From positions 1 to 61,551 of the forward strand of contig JAKAEC010000006.1 in assembly GCA_021818425.1 (NCBI GenBank): DNA of 61,551 nt. Reading direction: 5' to 3'. Below are positions 18,737 through 28,413 of the stretch, one piece after another (positions within the stretch are counted from its first letter, which is position 1; each line of letters begins with the position of its first letter). Both the position numbers and the translations under genes were made by a program. The notes below the pieces were generated by a model. It saw only the letters and a list, made by a program, of their open reading frames with translations, was not told the DNA's origin and searched no databases. The stretch is from Pseudomonadota bacterium. GTDB lineage: Bacteria; Pseudomonadota; Alphaproteobacteria; Acetobacterales; Acetobacteraceae.

Positions 18737-19957
18737 ATGCCCGAAAAAAATCAAGCCTCGGCCCGCTTAAAGCTGGCGCTGATCGTTGCCTTCTGTACTT
18801 TGCCCTCGCTGGCGGAAGGCAGTGCAGTGCTTTGGGGCGAGCGTCACGGATACACCGGCAAGGCCCTACGAGACGGGCTGGATTTCTGGGCAGGAGGCTT
18901 TCTGCTCCTGCACCATCAACTCTCCGTGCTATTCGACCACGAAGCCTATCAGAGTTTCTTGCAGGGAATGTACGGGCATTTGCCTTATCATCTCTGGAGT
19001 TATCCGCCGACCTATGGGCTACTCGCCACTGCCTTTGGCTGGCTTTCCCCGTGGCAAGCAGCTTTAAGCTTCGATGCGCTGTCTTTACTTTTTCTGGCCC
19101 TGGTATTGCGGCTGGCGGGGAAAAGCTGGTGGTTTATTGTCGCTGTGCTGCTGGCCCCTGCCGCGCTGGAAAATACGCTGGAATACCAGAACGCCGCGCT
19201 GGTGACGGCATTGATCGGCGGTGGGCTGTTGCTGGCGCAAAGCTGCCCGCGTCTGGGTGGTACGCTGATTGGTCTTGCCAGCTTCAAGCCGCAATTGGGG
19301 CTAGTGCTGCCGCTGTATCTGCTGTCTCGGTCGCCAGTGGCCTTTTTCTATGCAGCGTTGGCAGTGGTGGTGCTGGCGGCGGCGTCGCTGTTTGCCTTTG
19401 GCCCAGCGGCCTGGGTTGGGTTTTGGCATTATACCCGCCCGATGATGAGTAATGTGCTGCTCACCGGCCAGCCCAAAGATTTCGCGGGCGGGCTGATCAG
19501 CATGTTCGCCTCCGTCAAGCCGTTGGTCGGGCTACGGGGCGCACTCGTGCTGCAGGGCATGGTTTCCCTGGCCTGCATCGTGGCTGGTTTGTCCACGCGA
19601 TCTGTCCCGGTCATGCTCATCCTCTCAGCCCTGGCCAGCCCGTACTTGCATGTATACGATCTACTGGGTACCAGCCTCGCCGTTGCTTTGTTGGTGGAAC
19701 AACGCCTGGCTGCAGGGTGGTTTGGGGTTGGCGAGCCGCTGTTGTTCTTCCTGGCCTGGTTTGTCCCCGGCCTTCTACCTTGGTATCCAGCCTATGCGCA
19801 TCTGGTACCGATACTTCTGTTTCTGCTCTTGGCAAGCGCGAAGCGGCGTGGTGGTTTTGGTGCATGCGAATCCTCACCGGCTCATCCCGGCTCGCCGGTG
19901 TTGCCGGCTGGCCAGTCGCCCATTCCCGCTCCCCCAGAATCCATAACACCTGGCTAA
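18737..19957 (+). CDS. GT87-like (DUF2029) polytopic membrane glycosyltransferase
   Basis: A 406-residue protein with roughly ten hydrophobic segments. It has the GT87/DUF2029 pattern: an N-terminal helix, a periplasmic loop with HLPYHLWSYPPTYGL, EYQNAALVTALIGGG and SFKPQLGLVLPLYLL. Relatives use polyprenyl-phosphate mannose as donor for cell-envelope glycans; the substrate here is unknown. Start ATG 18737 is divergent from argD with a 43-nt gap. The last about 31 residues (Pro/Ser-rich, after LLLASAKRRGG) are encoded inside aroE in another frame. The gene therefore overlaps aroE by 94 nt, so the natural C-terminus may have been extended by a frameshift or lost stop. Confidence 0.75.
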   Translation: MPEKNQASARLKLALIVAFCTLPSLAEGSAVLWGERHGYTGKALRDGLDFWAGGFLLLHHQLSVLFDHEAYQSFLQGMYGHLPYHLWSYPPTYGLLATAFGWLSPWQAALSFDALSLLFLALVLRLAGKSWWFIVAVLLAPAALENTLEYQNAALVTALIGGGLLLAQSCPRLGGTLIGLASFKPQLGLVLPLYLLSRSPVAFFYAALAVVVLAAASLFAFGPAAWVGFWHYTRPMMSNVLLTGQPKDFAGGLISMFASVKPLVGLRGALVLQGMVSLACIVAGLSTRSVPVMLILSALASPYLHVYDLLGTSLAVALLVEQRLAAGWFGVGEPLLFFLAWFVPGLLPWYPAYAHLVPILLFLLLASAKRRGGFGACESSPAHPGSPVLPAGQSPIPAPPESITPG

Positions 19958-20688
19958 GTCGCTACGGGATCGACGGCGTCTATGTGCCTCTGCCCATACG
20001 ACCAGAAGATTTCTCTAGTGTGATCCCCACATTGGCCAAGGCGGGATTCGCGGGGGTGAATGTCACCATTCCGCACAAGGAGGCAGCCTTCGCCATCTGT
20101 GCCAGGATTGACGATTTCGCCCGCAGGGCAGGGGCGGTGAATACGCTTATTTTTACCCCGCGCGGAATCGAGGGACTCAACACGGACGGGTACGGCTTTG
20201 TCGCCAATCTGCGCGCCCACGGCGTTAATCCTGCCGCTGGGCCAGTTTTGGTTTTGGGCGCCGGCGGGGCGGCGCGCGGCATTGGTGCGGCCTTGCAGGA
20301 TGAGGGGGCCCAAATCACCATCACCAACCGTACGCCAGAGCGCGCGGTGGCCCTGGCGGCAGCGCTGCCGCCAGCTAAGGTTCTGCCCTGGGAGAGCCGC
20401 GACGCGGCGCTGGGCGATTACGCGCTGTTGGTCAACACCACTTCGCTCGGCATGGTGCATGAGCCACCGCTACCAATGAGTCTCTCCCGCGCCGCCCCCG
20501 GCCTTACGGTGGCGGATATCATCTTTGCGCCGCTGGAAACGCAGCTTCTGGCCGATGCAAGGCTGCAGGGGCTGCAGGCGGTTGGGGGCCTGGGTATGCT
20601 GCTGCACCAAGCAGTGCCGGGATTCGAAGCGTGGTTTGGGATACGCCCGGTGGTTGACGACGAATTATACCGGATTGTCGTCGCATGA
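19864..20688 (+). CDS. aroE: Shikimate dehydrogenase
   Basis: A 274-residue NADP-dependent shikimate dehydrogenase. Visible: substrate site GWPVAHSRSPRIHN (SxS), NVTIPHKEAA with the catalytic Lys, NTDGYGF with the catalytic Asp, nucleotide loop GAGGAARGIG, NRTPERA and NTTSLGM. Start ATG 19864 gives the standard N-terminus but lies inside the end of the GT87-like gene, and its ribosome site is poor, so it may be translationally coupled. It is followed by coaE with a 4-nt overlap. Confidence 0.95.
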   Translation: MRILTGSSRLAGVAGWPVAHSRSPRIHNTWLSRYGIDGVYVPLPIRPEDFSSVIPTLAKAGFAGVNVTIPHKEAAFAICARIDDFARRAGAVNTLIFTPRGIEGLNTDGYGFVANLRAHGVNPAAGPVLVLGAGGAARGIGAALQDEGAQITITNRTPERAVALAAALPPAKVLPWESRDAALGDYALLVNTTSLGMVHEPPLPMSLSRAAPGLTVADIIFAPLETQLLADARLQGLQAVGGLGMLLHQAVPGFEAWFGIRPVVDDELYRIVVA

Positions 20689-21281
20689 TGCCCCCCATGC
20701 TGCGTCTGGGTCTCACCGGCGGCATCGGCATGGGTAAATCCACAGTGGCGGGCATGTTTGCCACGCGCGGCGTGCCAAGCTTTAACGCCGATGAGGAAGT
20801 CCATAGGTTGCAGGCGCCAAGTGGCGCTGCCATTCCCGCCATCGCCGCCGCCTTTCCCGGCACGGTGAGCGACGGGGTGCTGAATCGCACACGGCTGCGT
20901 GCTATTGTGCTGGCGGACCCGGACCGCATGCGTGAGTTGGAAGAAATTATGCACCCTCTGGTGCGGGTCGCGCAGGCGCAATTTGAGGCGCAGGCCAGGG
21001 CAGAAGGCCGTCCAGCCGTGCTGCTGGATATTCCACTTCTATTCGAAACCGGCCGGGCTTCGGCGTTCGACAAGGTGATTGTGGTTTCCTGTCCGCGCGA
21101 AACGCAGATTGAACGGGTGAAGAGGCGGGGGCTACCCCATGGCGAGATCGAGGCGATCATTGCTCGGCAGATGCCGGACGCGCAAAAGCGTGCTTTGGCC
21201 GATTACGTGGTGGAAACTAGCGGTACGCTGGCGCAAACCGGCTCGCAGGTGGACGCGATCTTCAAGGAGCTGAACTTATGA
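20685..21281 (+). CDS. coaE: Dephospho-CoA kinase
   Basis: A 198-residue P-loop kinase completing coenzyme A synthesis. The nucleotide loop LTGGIGMGKSTVA lies near residue 9, NADEEVHRL carries the substrate Asp, and DIPLLFETG and the lid region RVKRRG are present. The operon aroE-coaE-dnaQ is a conserved alphaproteobacterial order with 4-nt overlaps at both ends. Confidence 0.95.
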   Translation: MMPPMLRLGLTGGIGMGKSTVAGMFATRGVPSFNADEEVHRLQAPSGAAIPAIAAAFPGTVSDGVLNRTRLRAIVLADPDRMRELEEIMHPLVRVAQAQFEAQARAEGRPAVLLDIPLLFETGRASAFDKVIVVSCPRETQIERVKRRGLPHGEIEAIIARQMPDAQKRALADYVVETSGTLAQTGSQVDAIFKELNL

Positions 21282-21952
21282 ATCGTTCCGTTTTGTTCGA
21301 TACCGAGACCACGGGCTTCGAGCCGCTAAGCGGCGACCGCGTGATCGAGATCGCCGCCATCGAGCTAGAAAACGATCTACCTACCGGCAAACAGTTCTAT
21401 GCGCTGCTCGATCCCGAACGTGACATTCCGGCGGAGAGTACCAGGGTGCACGCTATCACCAACGCGCATGTGCAAGGTAAGCCGAAATTCGTGGACATCG
21501 CCGAAGGCATGCTGAACTTCTTTGGAGTTTCCCCACTCATCGCCCATAACGCGCCGTTCGATTTTGGCTTTATCTCGGCCGAACTTGAGCGCATCGGCAG
21601 ACCCCCTCTCGATAAATCCCGGATGGTCGACACGCTGGTGCTAGCCAAACAACGTTTCCCTGGCATGCCAAACAGTCTGGATGCGCTATGCCGGCGTTTC
21701 GAGATCGATCTTTCTGCTCGCACCACCCATAACGCGCTGCTCGATTGCAAGCTGCTGGCGGAGGTGTACGTGGAACTCACTGGTGGGCGGCAACGCGGGC
21801 TAACGCTCGAAACCGAAGCCTCGCTTTCCTTCGCGCAATACGAGCCACCTGCGCATCGCGTACCGCGCAGGATTACGCTTACAGATGCCCAGCGCCAAGC
21901 CCATGCCGCCTTCATTTCGCAGATCAAGGATCCGGTTTGGCTTAAGGAATAG
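21278..21952 (+). CDS. dnaQ: DNA polymerase III epsilon subunit (3'-5' exonuclease)
   Basis: A 224-residue DEDDh exonuclease that proofreads for the replicative polymerase. Exo I FDTETTGFEP (Asp/Glu) is at residues 7-16, Exo II IAHNAPFDFGF and Exo III THNALLDCKLLAEVY with the His and Asp. The C-terminal tail (about 185-224) is shorter than a full alpha-subunit-binding domain but within family range. It is the last gene of aroE-coaE-dnaQ, converging with the next gene across 36 nt. Confidence 0.95.
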   Translation: MNRSVLFDTETTGFEPLSGDRVIEIAAIELENDLPTGKQFYALLDPERDIPAESTRVHAITNAHVQGKPKFVDIAEGMLNFFGVSPLIAHNAPFDFGFISAELERIGRPPLDKSRMVDTLVLAKQRFPGMPNSLDALCRRFEIDLSARTTHNALLDCKLLAEVYVELTGGRQRGLTLETEASLSFAQYEPPAHRVPRRITLTDAQRQAHAAFISQIKDPVWLKE

Positions 21953-21988
21953 TGCTGCTCTGCGCTTGAAAAGCGGCCGGCCACCTGA

Positions 21989-22618
21989 TCACGGCCAGCG
22001 CCTGATGTTTATCACGGCCAACGCTTTATGTTTGGCACCATACCAAACACTCCAGAGGAGTAACAGACCAAATATACCATAGCCGATAAACGGGCCGAGC
22101 AACAGATAGCGGCTGATCGGCCAGATCCAGGCAAGGCCGCATAGCGCCGCGGTTTGTATAATCAGTCCAGCACCCCACACCGCGCTCATCATCCGGAAGG
22201 TGCGGCGTACGCCCGGCCTTTGCCACATTGCCTCGAACTGCGCGGCACCCTGAGCAGTATTCCGGGCAGAAGCAGCGCGAGCAAGGTGAAAGATCAAGGG
22301 CTTTTCCATGGCTAGCGAGGCTAGGAACAGCATGCCCATGGTACCGGACACCAACGCGCCACGAACCTGGATGAGTTTCGGCGGCCCGCCGAAGGCCGTG
22401 GCCGCTACCGTGAGCAGGATACTGGTCACCACCATGACCGAAACGGCGTCCAGCCGTCTGGTTTTCGCCAGCTCATAACAACTCCACAGCAGCGGCGGTA
22501 AGGCGGAGGCTATCAGAGCATCCGTATCACCGTACTGCCCCTCAAGTGCTTCGTACACCAGATACGGCGCCAGAAAATTGCTGCCGAGCTCCGTGGCAAT
22601 GCGCAGGGCAGTTCTCAG
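21989..22618 (-). CDS. VC0807-like polytopic membrane protein
   Basis: A 209-residue hydrophobic protein with about six helices, resembling the VC0807/intracellular-septation-like group. It has [12 protein letters not shown] at the start, [27 protein letters not shown] and [10 protein letters not shown]. Function is unknown. No ATG fits: the frame is open far upstream but enters thiG. The likeliest start is the CTG at 22618 overlapping the thiG TGA, that is, translational coupling to thiG. An upstream start in thiG cannot be excluded. Confidence 0.6.
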   Translation of the reverse strand: MRTALRIATELGSNFLAPYLVYEALEGQYGDTDALIASALPPLLWSCYELAKTRRLDAVSVMVVTSILLTVAATAFGGPPKLIQVRGALVSGTMGMLFLASLAMEKPLIFHLARAASARNTAQGAAQFEAMWQRPGVRRTFRMMSAVWGAGLIIQTAALCGLAWIWPISRYLLLGPFIGYGIFGLLLLWSVWYGAKHKALAVINIRRWP

Positions 22619-23406
22619 CGGATCAGCCCGGTCATTGGCGAGGAGGCGGAAGCATAGGATTTGCGGGGAATCCGTCCGGCCTGGAAAGCCAGTCGTCCGG
22701 CGATCACGCCATGCTTCATCGCTACTGCCATCTTCACCGGATCGTTCGCCATGGCGATGGCGGAATTCACCAGCACCGCATCGCAGCCTAACTCCATGGC
22801 ATACGCGGCATCCCAGGCGGTGCCCACCCCGGCATCCACCAGCACAGGCACCTTGGCGTTTTCGATGATCATCTGGATCATCAGCGGGTTTTGCACCCCA
22901 AGCCCGGAGCCTATGGGAGCACCCAGCGGCATAATGGCCACGCAGCCCATATCTTCTAGCCGCTTCGCGGCAACTGGGTCGTCGGAGCAATATACCATCA
23001 CTTCGAAGCCGTCTTTGATCAACGCTTCAGCCGCCAGCAGCGTGGCGGCCATATCCGGATATAAGGTGGGTGCAGGGCCCAGAACCTCAAGCTTAACCAA
23101 GTTCCAGCCGCCTGCCTCGCGGGCTAGGCGCAGCGTGCGTACGGCCTCATCTGCCGTAAAACAGCCTGCAGTGTTAGGTAAATAAGTGTAACGCTCGGGG
23201 CTGACAAAATCCTGCAGCATGGGTGCCTTGCGGTCGGACAAATTCACTCTGCGCACCGCCACGGTGACCATTTCTGCACCCGAAGCCTCAATGGCGGCGG
23301 CGGTGGTCTCCATATCCTTATATTTGCCAGTGCCAACCACTAGTCGGGAGGCAAAATGCCGCCCCGCCACGCTCCAGCCGTCCGCGGCATGCGTGATGCC
23401 ATCCAT
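22615..23406 (-). CDS. thiG: Thiazole synthase ThiG
   Basis: A 263-residue TIM-barrel enzyme that forms the thiamine thiazole from deoxyxylulose phosphate, dehydroglycine and ThiS-thiocarboxylate. Motifs seen: [30 protein letters not shown] with the Schiff-base Lys, [13 protein letters not shown] and [17 protein letters not shown]. The start at 23406 lies 4 nt after the thiS stop. The longer open frame overlaps thiS and is rejected. Confidence 0.96.
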   Translation of the reverse strand: MDGITHAADGWSVAGRHFASRLVVGTGKYKDMETTAAAIEASGAEMVTVAVRRVNLSDRKAPMLQDFVSPERYTYLPNTAGCFTADEAVRTLRLAREAGGWNLVKLEVLGPAPTLYPDMAATLLAAEALIKDGFEVMVYCSDDPVAAKRLEDMGCVAIMPLGAPIGSGLGVQNPLMIQMIIENAKVPVLVDAGVGTAWDAAYAMELGCDAVLVNSAIAMANDPVKMAVAMKHGVIAGRLAFQAGRIPRKSYASASSPMTGLIR

Positions 23407-23410
23407 GATC

Positions 23411-23632
23411 CTAACCGCCTCCCACAAAATGTACGATTTCCAGCGCGTCTCCCGCCTCCAGGACTGTGGCGGCGTACTGGGAGCGGGGTACGATCTCGAG
23501 ATTCCGCTCCACAGCCAGTTTGCGTGTATCCAACTCCATAAGCTCCACCAGCCCGGCAACGGAGGTACCTGCGGGCACGCGCAGCGATTCGCCGTTCACA
23601 CGCAGCGTGATCTGTTCGATTGTCTGGCTCAT
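23411..23632 (-). CDS. thiS: Sulfur carrier protein ThiS
   Basis: A 73-residue ubiquitin-like sulfur carrier ending in VHFVGGG. The terminal Gly-Gly is adenylated and thiocarboxylated to donate sulfur to ThiG. Other family points are the RVNGE start, the [12 protein letters not shown] helix and AVERN(L)EIVPRS. ATG 23632 gives the typical length. It is immediately upstream of thiG. Confidence 0.93.
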   Translation of the reverse strand: MSQTIEQITLRVNGESLRVPAGTSVAGLVELMELDTRKLAVERNLEIVPRSQYAATVLEAGDALEIVHFVGGG

Positions 23633-23748
23633 ATGCCCATTATCGGCTTCCCGTCCCCCGCCCGCAAGGCACACAGCAGCGCGGCGGCGGAATAGCCACA
23701 TGCGCGTACCGGGGAGCGGGTGCAACAAGCTGATAATCATGTGATTTT

Positions 23749-23779
23749 TTGGCAACCACACGATGCAAAAACCTATAAT
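23749..23779 (+). promoter_or_regulatory. Candidate sigma70 promoter for aroQ-accB-accC
   Basis: TTGGCA (23749-23754) and a perfect TATAAT (23774-23779) are separated by 19 nt, slightly long. They stand about 85 nt upstream of the aroQ start. The -10 is the best match I saw in the window. This also argues against using the in-frame ATG at 23763 as the aroQ start. Confidence 0.5.
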
Positions 23780-23864
23780 GCGGTCATCGTCAGCAAAGCC
23801 CGCGCAAAAAACGATGCGCGGAGATTTGGCGGGGCGCGGGCACTATGCTACCGCAGCCGGCACC

Positions 23865-24317
23865 ATGGCATCACCGCTTATCCTGGTCCTCAACGGTCCA
23901 AACCTGAATCTCCTCGGTACGAGGGAGCCTGACATTTACGGTCACGGCACCCTAGACGACCTTGAAACGCTCTGTGCGGAGGTCGCGGAGGGGGCGGGGC
24001 TTTCCATCGATTTTCGGCAAAGCAACCATGAGGGTGAATTGATCACCTGGGTGCAGGAAGCGGGTAACACTGCTGCGGGGCTGGTCATCAATCCCGCCGG
24101 CTACTCCCATACCTCAGTGGCGCTGATGGATGCACTGAAAACCCTCGATATCCCCATCATCGAGGTGCATCTTTCCAATATTCACCAGCGGGAAAGCTTC
24201 CGTCACCGTTCCTATGTTTCTCAGGCGGCCACCGGGGTGATTTGCGGACTTGGATTTGCGGGCTATAGGCTCGCGCTGCTTGCCCTGTCTGAAATCCTGG
24301 AAGAAGACGAACAATGA
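23865..24317 (+). CDS. aroQ: 3-dehydroquinate dehydratase, type II
   Basis: A 150-residue type II dehydroquinase of the shikimate pathway. Signature [16 protein letters not shown] (catalytic Arg/Tyr), [21 protein letters not shown] and [14 protein letters not shown] with the catalytic His are clear. Chosen start ATG 23865 gives the usual N-terminus. The stop overlaps the accB start by 4 nt, giving an aroQ-accB-accC unit typical of alphaproteobacteria. Confidence 0.96.
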   Translation: MASPLILVLNGPNLNLLGTREPDIYGHGTLDDLETLCAEVAEGAGLSIDFRQSNHEGELITWVQEAGNTAAGLVINPAGYSHTSVALMDALKTLDIPIIEVHLSNIHQRESFRHRSYVSQAATGVICGLGFAGYRLALLALSEILEEDEQ

Positions 24318-24775
24318 GCCTTTCCTTCGACCCGAAAACGCTCGCGGCGCTCGCGACGCTCTTGAACGAGACCGGCTTGTCCGAGATCGAGCTAGAAGAG
24401 GGTGACCGCAAGGTCCGCCTCGCCCGCACGCTGACGCCAGTGAGCGTACCCGTTGCTGCTGCGCCTATGGCGGTTGCCGCTCCCGCTGCTCCGGTTGCCT
24501 CAGCCCCAGTTGCAAGCATCGCCGCGGACCCTGCCAAGCATCCTGGCACCGTGAAATCCCCGATGGTCGGCGTGGCCTATCTCTCCGCCGAGCCGGGCGC
24601 GCCGCCTTACGTGTCGGTTGGCCAGAAGGTCGAAGCCGGAGCGACGCTCTTGCTGATCGAGGCGATGAAGACCTTCAACCAGATCAAGGCCCCGCGCGCT
24701 GGGACCGTTAAACAGATTTTCGTCAGCAGCGGTACGCCGGTTGAGTTTGACGAACCGCTGCTGATCATTGAGTGA
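24314..24775 (+). CDS. accB: Biotin carboxyl carrier protein of acetyl-CoA carboxylase
   Basis: A 153-residue BCCP with an N-terminal helical part, a flexible Ala/Pro/Val linker (about residues 45-75) and a C-terminal biotinyl domain. The biotinylation site is IEAMKTFN, with the Lys at about residue 119; Thr after the Lys replaces the common Met, which is usual in alphaproteobacteria. It carries carboxybiotin for malonyl-CoA formation. It lies between aroQ and accC. Confidence 0.96.
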   Translation: MSLSFDPKTLAALATLLNETGLSEIELEEGDRKVRLARTLTPVSVPVAAAPMAVAAPAAPVASAPVASIAADPAKHPGTVKSPMVGVAYLSAEPGAPPYVSVGQKVEAGATLLLIEAMKTFNQIKAPRAGTVKQIFVSSGTPVEFDEPLLIIE

Positions 24776-24838
24776 CCTCAAGGTCGGGGCATGGCGATGC
24801 CGCCCCGGGCGACATACTGACAGGACCGGCCAGCTCGC

Positions 24839-26179
24839 ATGTTCAAGAAAATTCTAATCGCCAACCGTGGTGAAATTGCGCTGCGCGTGCTGCGCGCTTG
24901 CCGTGAAATGGGCATAGCCTCCGTTGCCGTGCATTCTACAGCCGATGCCGAGGCCATGCATGTGCGTCTCGCGGATGAGAGTGTCTGCATCGGCCCCGCC
25001 CTGGCGCGTGACTCCTACCTCAACATGCCCGCCATCATCTCCGCCGCCCTTATCACGGGGGCCGAGGCGATCCATCCCGGCTATGGTTTCCTCTCAGAGA
25101 ACGCGAAATTTGCCGAGATGGTGGAGGCGCATGGCCTCGTATTCATTGGTCCCACGGCGGAGCATATCCGCATGATGGGCGACAAGATTACCGCCAAAAC
25201 CACCATGGCCGCCTTGGGCGTGCCTCTGGTGCCAGGCTCGCCGGGAGAGCTTGCCTCACTCGAGGAAGCACACGAGGTTGCAGCGCGGATCAAATACCCG
25301 GTGCTCATTAAGGCCGCCGCCGGTGGCGGCGGCCGTGGCATGAAGGTGGCGCACTCTAAAGAGGAATTGGACTCAGCGTGGCGCGAGGCCCGTGCCGAGG
25401 CCCTGGCCGCGTTCGGCAATAACGCGGTCTATATGGAAAAGTATCTCGACAAGCCGCGCCATATCGAGCTGCAGGTTCTGGCCGACAACTATGGTGAGGT
25501 CGTGCATATCGGTGAGCGTGACTGCTCACTGCAGCGGCGCCACCAGAAGGTGCTGGAAGAGGCAGGTAGCCCCGTCATCACTGCTGCTGCGCGCGATGCT
25601 TTGGGCAAAACGGCGACCGATGCCTTGAAGAAATTCGGTTATCGTAACGCCGGTACGCTGGAGTTTTTGTATCAGGACGGCCAGTTCGCCTTCATCGAAA
25701 TGAACACGCGCCTGCAGGTGGAGCATCCGGTTTCGGAAATGATTTCGGGGTTGGACTTGGTTCGTGAGCAAATACGCATCGCCGCAGGAGAGCCTCTGGG
25801 TTACATTCAGGAAGATATCCAGTTCTCCGGCCATGCCATCGAATGTCGCATCACTGCGGAGGACCCCGAACGTTTCACGCCTTCTCCCGGGACTGTGGAG
25901 GTGTTTCATCAGCCAGGGGGGCTCGGCGTTCGGGTCGACTCAGCCCTTTACGCCGGTTACCGTGTGCCGCCGCATTACGACAGCTTGATTGCTAAGTTGG
26001 TCACCTACGGCAAGACCCGCGACGAGGCCATCGCCCGAATGCGCCGGGCGCTGACTGAATTCGTCATTCTCGGCGTGAAGACAACCATTCCGCTGCACCA
26101 GAGAATTATGGAAAACCCGGAATTCCAAGCCGGTGACTACACCATTCATTGGCTGGAGCGTTTCGTCGCCCAGGGGTGA
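24839..26179 (+). CDS. accC: Biotin carboxylase subunit of acetyl-CoA carboxylase
   Basis: A 446-residue ATP-grasp biotin carboxylase. Visible segments are [23 protein letters not shown], the ATP loop [12 protein letters not shown], the catalytic region [13 protein letters not shown] and the C-terminal domain. It carboxylates biotin on AccB. It is 63 nt downstream of accB and followed by a terminator-like hairpin. Length is standard. Confidence 0.97.
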   Translation: MFKKILIANRGEIALRVLRACREMGIASVAVHSTADAEAMHVRLADESVCIGPALARDSYLNMPAIISAALITGAEAIHPGYGFLSENAKFAEMVEAHGLVFIGPTAEHIRMMGDKITAKTTMAALGVPLVPGSPGELASLEEAHEVAARIKYPVLIKAAAGGGGRGMKVAHSKEELDSAWREARAEALAAFGNNAVYMEKYLDKPRHIELQVLADNYGEVVHIGERDCSLQRRHQKVLEEAGSPVITAAARDALGKTATDALKKFGYRNAGTLEFLYQDGQFAFIEMNTRLQVEHPVSEMISGLDLVREQIRIAAGEPLGYIQEDIQFSGHAIECRITAEDPERFTPSPGTVEVFHQPGGLGVRVDSALYAGYRVPPHYDSLIAKLVTYGKTRDEAIARMRRALTEFVILGVKTTIPLHQRIMENPEFQAGDYTIHWLERFVAQG

Positions 26180-26192
26180 GGCTGCACTGTCT

Positions 26193-26224
26193 CTGGCGGC
26201 ATGAAGCCGCCAGGACGCGTTTTT
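26193..26224 (+). terminator. Intrinsic terminator after accC
   Basis: An 8-bp perfect stem (26193-26200 with 26206-26213) has a 5-nt loop, followed within 6 nt by TTTTT at 26220-26224. It ends at the stop of the convergent lipoprotein gene. The gap before the T run makes it a weaker terminator. Confidence 0.55.
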
Positions 26225-26819
26225 AGGGTTGTGCGTTCGGATGGGCAGCTGCGTAAGCCAGTTGGCCCGGCGTCATCTGGAAGCCGGTCAGAATTTGCAG
26301 GTCGGCGCTGGCCGGTACGGCAGGTAGATCAATCTTCACGGGCTTCGAAGTGGCTGCTGCTGTACTCATATTGCCGTCGAATTTGAGCGTGATCTGATAT
26401 CGCTTCTTCTCGATAATTTGGTTGCCCTTTGTGATGGCCACGAACCAGGGCAGCGTGATGGGGCGGCTATTATTTGCAGGGCCGTTATCCGCCAGGAAAT
26501 TGTTGGTGAACTTCACTTCAAGTATCTGGGTCTTGTCTTTTTTGTGGGGCACGCAGGCGCCAGAGATGCCGGTGATTTGGGCTGTGGAGATCTGCGAGGC
26601 CACATCGCTGCGTCCAGGCAAGAACAAGGTCATGGTCTGCGCTTGTTGCAGCACGGCCACTTGCGGGCAGAAGCTGATGAGAGCGGGGGGGGCGGCGGCC
26701 ACGGGCGCCGTGCTCTTGGCGACCTTGAACTCGGGGTGGTGGTCGCCGCTACAGGCGGCAAGACTCAGCAGGCAGGCCGCGGCGGCGGCGGCGGAAAGGG
26801 CGGACCGGAAATCTTTCAT
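26223..26819 (-). CDS. Putative lipoprotein, function unknown
   Basis: A 198-residue protein with a signal peptide and lipobox LAAC (lipidated Cys at about residue 22), then a His-rich start and a soluble domain with two more cysteines (SFCPQ and GACVPHKK) that could form a disulfide. A beta-rich stretch (ILEVKFTNNF, ITKGNQIIEKKRYQI) suggests an immunoglobulin-like fold. The ATG at 26819 follows GGGAGGG. I do not recognise the family. It is divergent from thrB. Confidence 0.65.
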   Translation of the reverse strand: MKDFRSALSAAAAAACLLSLAACSGDHHPEFKVAKSTAPVAAAPPALISFCPQVAVLQQAQTMTLFLPGRSDVASQISTAQITGISGACVPHKKDKTQILEVKFTNNFLADNGPANNSRPITLPWFVAITKGNQIIEKKRYQITLKFDGNMSTAAATSKPVKIDLPAVPASADLQILTGFQMTPGQLAYAAAHPNAQP

Positions 26820-26863
26820 GGTCCCTCCCTTGCCAGAATTTTTGTCCCCGGTCATCTACGGGC

Positions 26864-27823
26864 ATGGCAGTTTATACGGAAGTCACGGACGAGGCGCTGA
26901 CCGCGTTTCTGGCACTTTACGAGATCGGCACGCTCACCGCCTTCCGCGGCATCGCAGAGGGCGTGGAGAACAGCAACTACGCGCTGAAAACCAGCCAGGG
27001 GGATTTCATCCTCACCCTCTATGAAAAGCGGGTGAACAAGGAGGACCTGCCTTATTTCCTGGGGTTAATGGAACATCTGCGCGCGCATGGCCTCTCTTGC
27101 CCGCTGCCAGTGCGCACGCGCGATGGCCGCAATTTGCAAGAGCTCGCAGGTAAGATGGCGGCCATCACCACCTTCCTGCCTGGCGTATGGCCCCGGCATA
27201 TCAAGGTAGCACATTGCGAACCGCTGGGTGCTGCCTTGGCTAAGATGCATTTGGCCGGCGAGGGCTTTACCATGATCCGGCATAACGGCCTCGGCCCCGA
27301 TGCCTGGGGCTCGCTTCTGGCCAAAAGCCTGCCTCAGGCGGACAGTGTGATGGAGGGGTTGGGGACGGAGCTACAGGCTTGGCTGGCGCAGATCCTTGCC
27401 GCTTGGCCGCGGGGTCTGCCGCTGGGCCAGATTCATGCTGACCTTTTCCCTGACAACGTGTTCTTCCTCGATGGCAAGATCTCCGGGTTGATCGATTTCT
27501 ACTTCGCCTGCACAGATATCTTGGCCTACGACATTGCAGTGTGCCTGAATGCTTGGTGCTTCGAGACGCATGCGGAGCTAAACGTCACCCGCTCGCGGGC
27601 TTTGCTGCGCGGCTATCAATCGGTACGGTCGCTTTCCCCGGCGGAAGTCGAGGCGCTGCCGGTGCTGGCGCGCGGTGCGGCTCTGCGCTTCCTGCTGACA
27701 AGGCTTTACGACTGGCTAAATCCACCGGCCGGCGCGCTGGTCACGCCAAAGGACCCGTTGGATTATTACCGACGGCTAAGGTTTCATTTCGCCGTTTCGG
27801 GGGCAGGCGCCTATGGGCTCTGA
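26864..27823 (+). CDS. thrB: Homoserine kinase (ThrB, APH/ChoK fold)
   Basis: A 319-residue homoserine kinase of the aminoglycoside-phosphotransferase fold, the type used by alphaproteobacteria in place of the GHMP enzyme. It begins MAVYTEVTDEALTAFL as the family does. It carries GVENSNYAL (nucleotide contact), the Brenner motif GQIHADLFPDN with catalytic Asp, and LIDFYFACTD with the metal Asp. It makes O-phosphohomoserine for threonine; hom is elsewhere in this window (51863). It overlaps rnhA by 11 nt. Confidence 0.94.
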   Translation: MAVYTEVTDEALTAFLALYEIGTLTAFRGIAEGVENSNYALKTSQGDFILTLYEKRVNKEDLPYFLGLMEHLRAHGLSCPLPVRTRDGRNLQELAGKMAAITTFLPGVWPRHIKVAHCEPLGAALAKMHLAGEGFTMIRHNGLGPDAWGSLLAKSLPQADSVMEGLGTELQAWLAQILAAWPRGLPLGQIHADLFPDNVFFLDGKISGLIDFYFACTDILAYDIAVCLNAWCFETHAELNVTRSRALLRGYQSVRSLSPAEVEALPVLARGAALRFLLTRLYDWLNPPAGALVTPKDPLDYYRRLRFHFAVSGAGAYGL

Positions 27824-28271
27824 GGGTCAGGAGAGCATTGTCGAAATATGGACCGATGGTGGCTGCAAGCCCAATCCGGGCCCCGGCGGCTGGGCGGCCA
27901 TTCTGAAGTTCAAGGGTGCCGTAAGGGAGCTTTCTGGTGGCGAAAGTGCCACCACGAACAACCGAATGGAGCTGACTGCTGCTGTCGAGGCGCTATCTGT
28001 GCTAAAGCGACCCTGCGTGGTGAAGCTGCACACGGATTCGGAATATCTAAAAAATGGTATTACCCGCTGGCATACGGGCTGGGTGCGCAAGAGTTGGCGC
28101 AGTTCTACCGGTGATCCAGTGAAGAATATGGATCTCTGGAAGCTCATCTTGGAGGCGGCCAAGCCCCACCAGATCGAATGGGTCTGGGTGAGAGGCCACT
28201 CCGGAGACGCAATGAACGATCGGGCGGACGAACTGGCCACTGCGGCGCGGGAAAATCTAAAAGCCCCTTGA
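27813..28271 (+). CDS. rnhA: Ribonuclease HI
   Basis: A 152-residue RNase H that cuts RNA in RNA-DNA hybrids. The catalytic acidic residues appear in IWTDGGCKPNPGPGG (Asp), NRMELTAAVEAL (Glu), HTDSEYLKNG (Asp) and GDAMNDRADELA (Asp), with WVRGHSGD carrying the catalytic His. It is coupled to thrB by an 11-nt overlap. Confidence 0.96.
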   Translation: MGSEGQESIVEIWTDGGCKPNPGPGGWAAILKFKGAVRELSGGESATTNNRMELTAAVEALSVLKRPCVVKLHTDSEYLKNGITRWHTGWVRKSWRSSTGDPVKNMDLWKLILEAAKPHQIEWVWVRGHSGDAMNDRADELATAARENLKAP

Positions 28272-28413
28272 TCTTTTGCCGTCATGCTACCATTAGAGGA
28301 GCGAGGCCATCCGGGTCTTCATGCGCCCGTCCTGGGCTGCCTGTTTTCTCATTTTCTTCCATAATGCCATGGCGTCCTGTCGTGGCGTCCTGCAACTGGA
28401 TTTCTGGTTCCCC

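Noticed and set aside
23407-23559. N-terminal extension of thiG
   Set aside because: It would overlap thiS completely in another frame; ThiG homologues start at the ATG at 23406.
24314-24775. Thr instead of Met after the biotinylated Lys of AccB (EAMKT)
   Set aside because: This is common in alphaproteobacterial BCCPs and not an anomaly.
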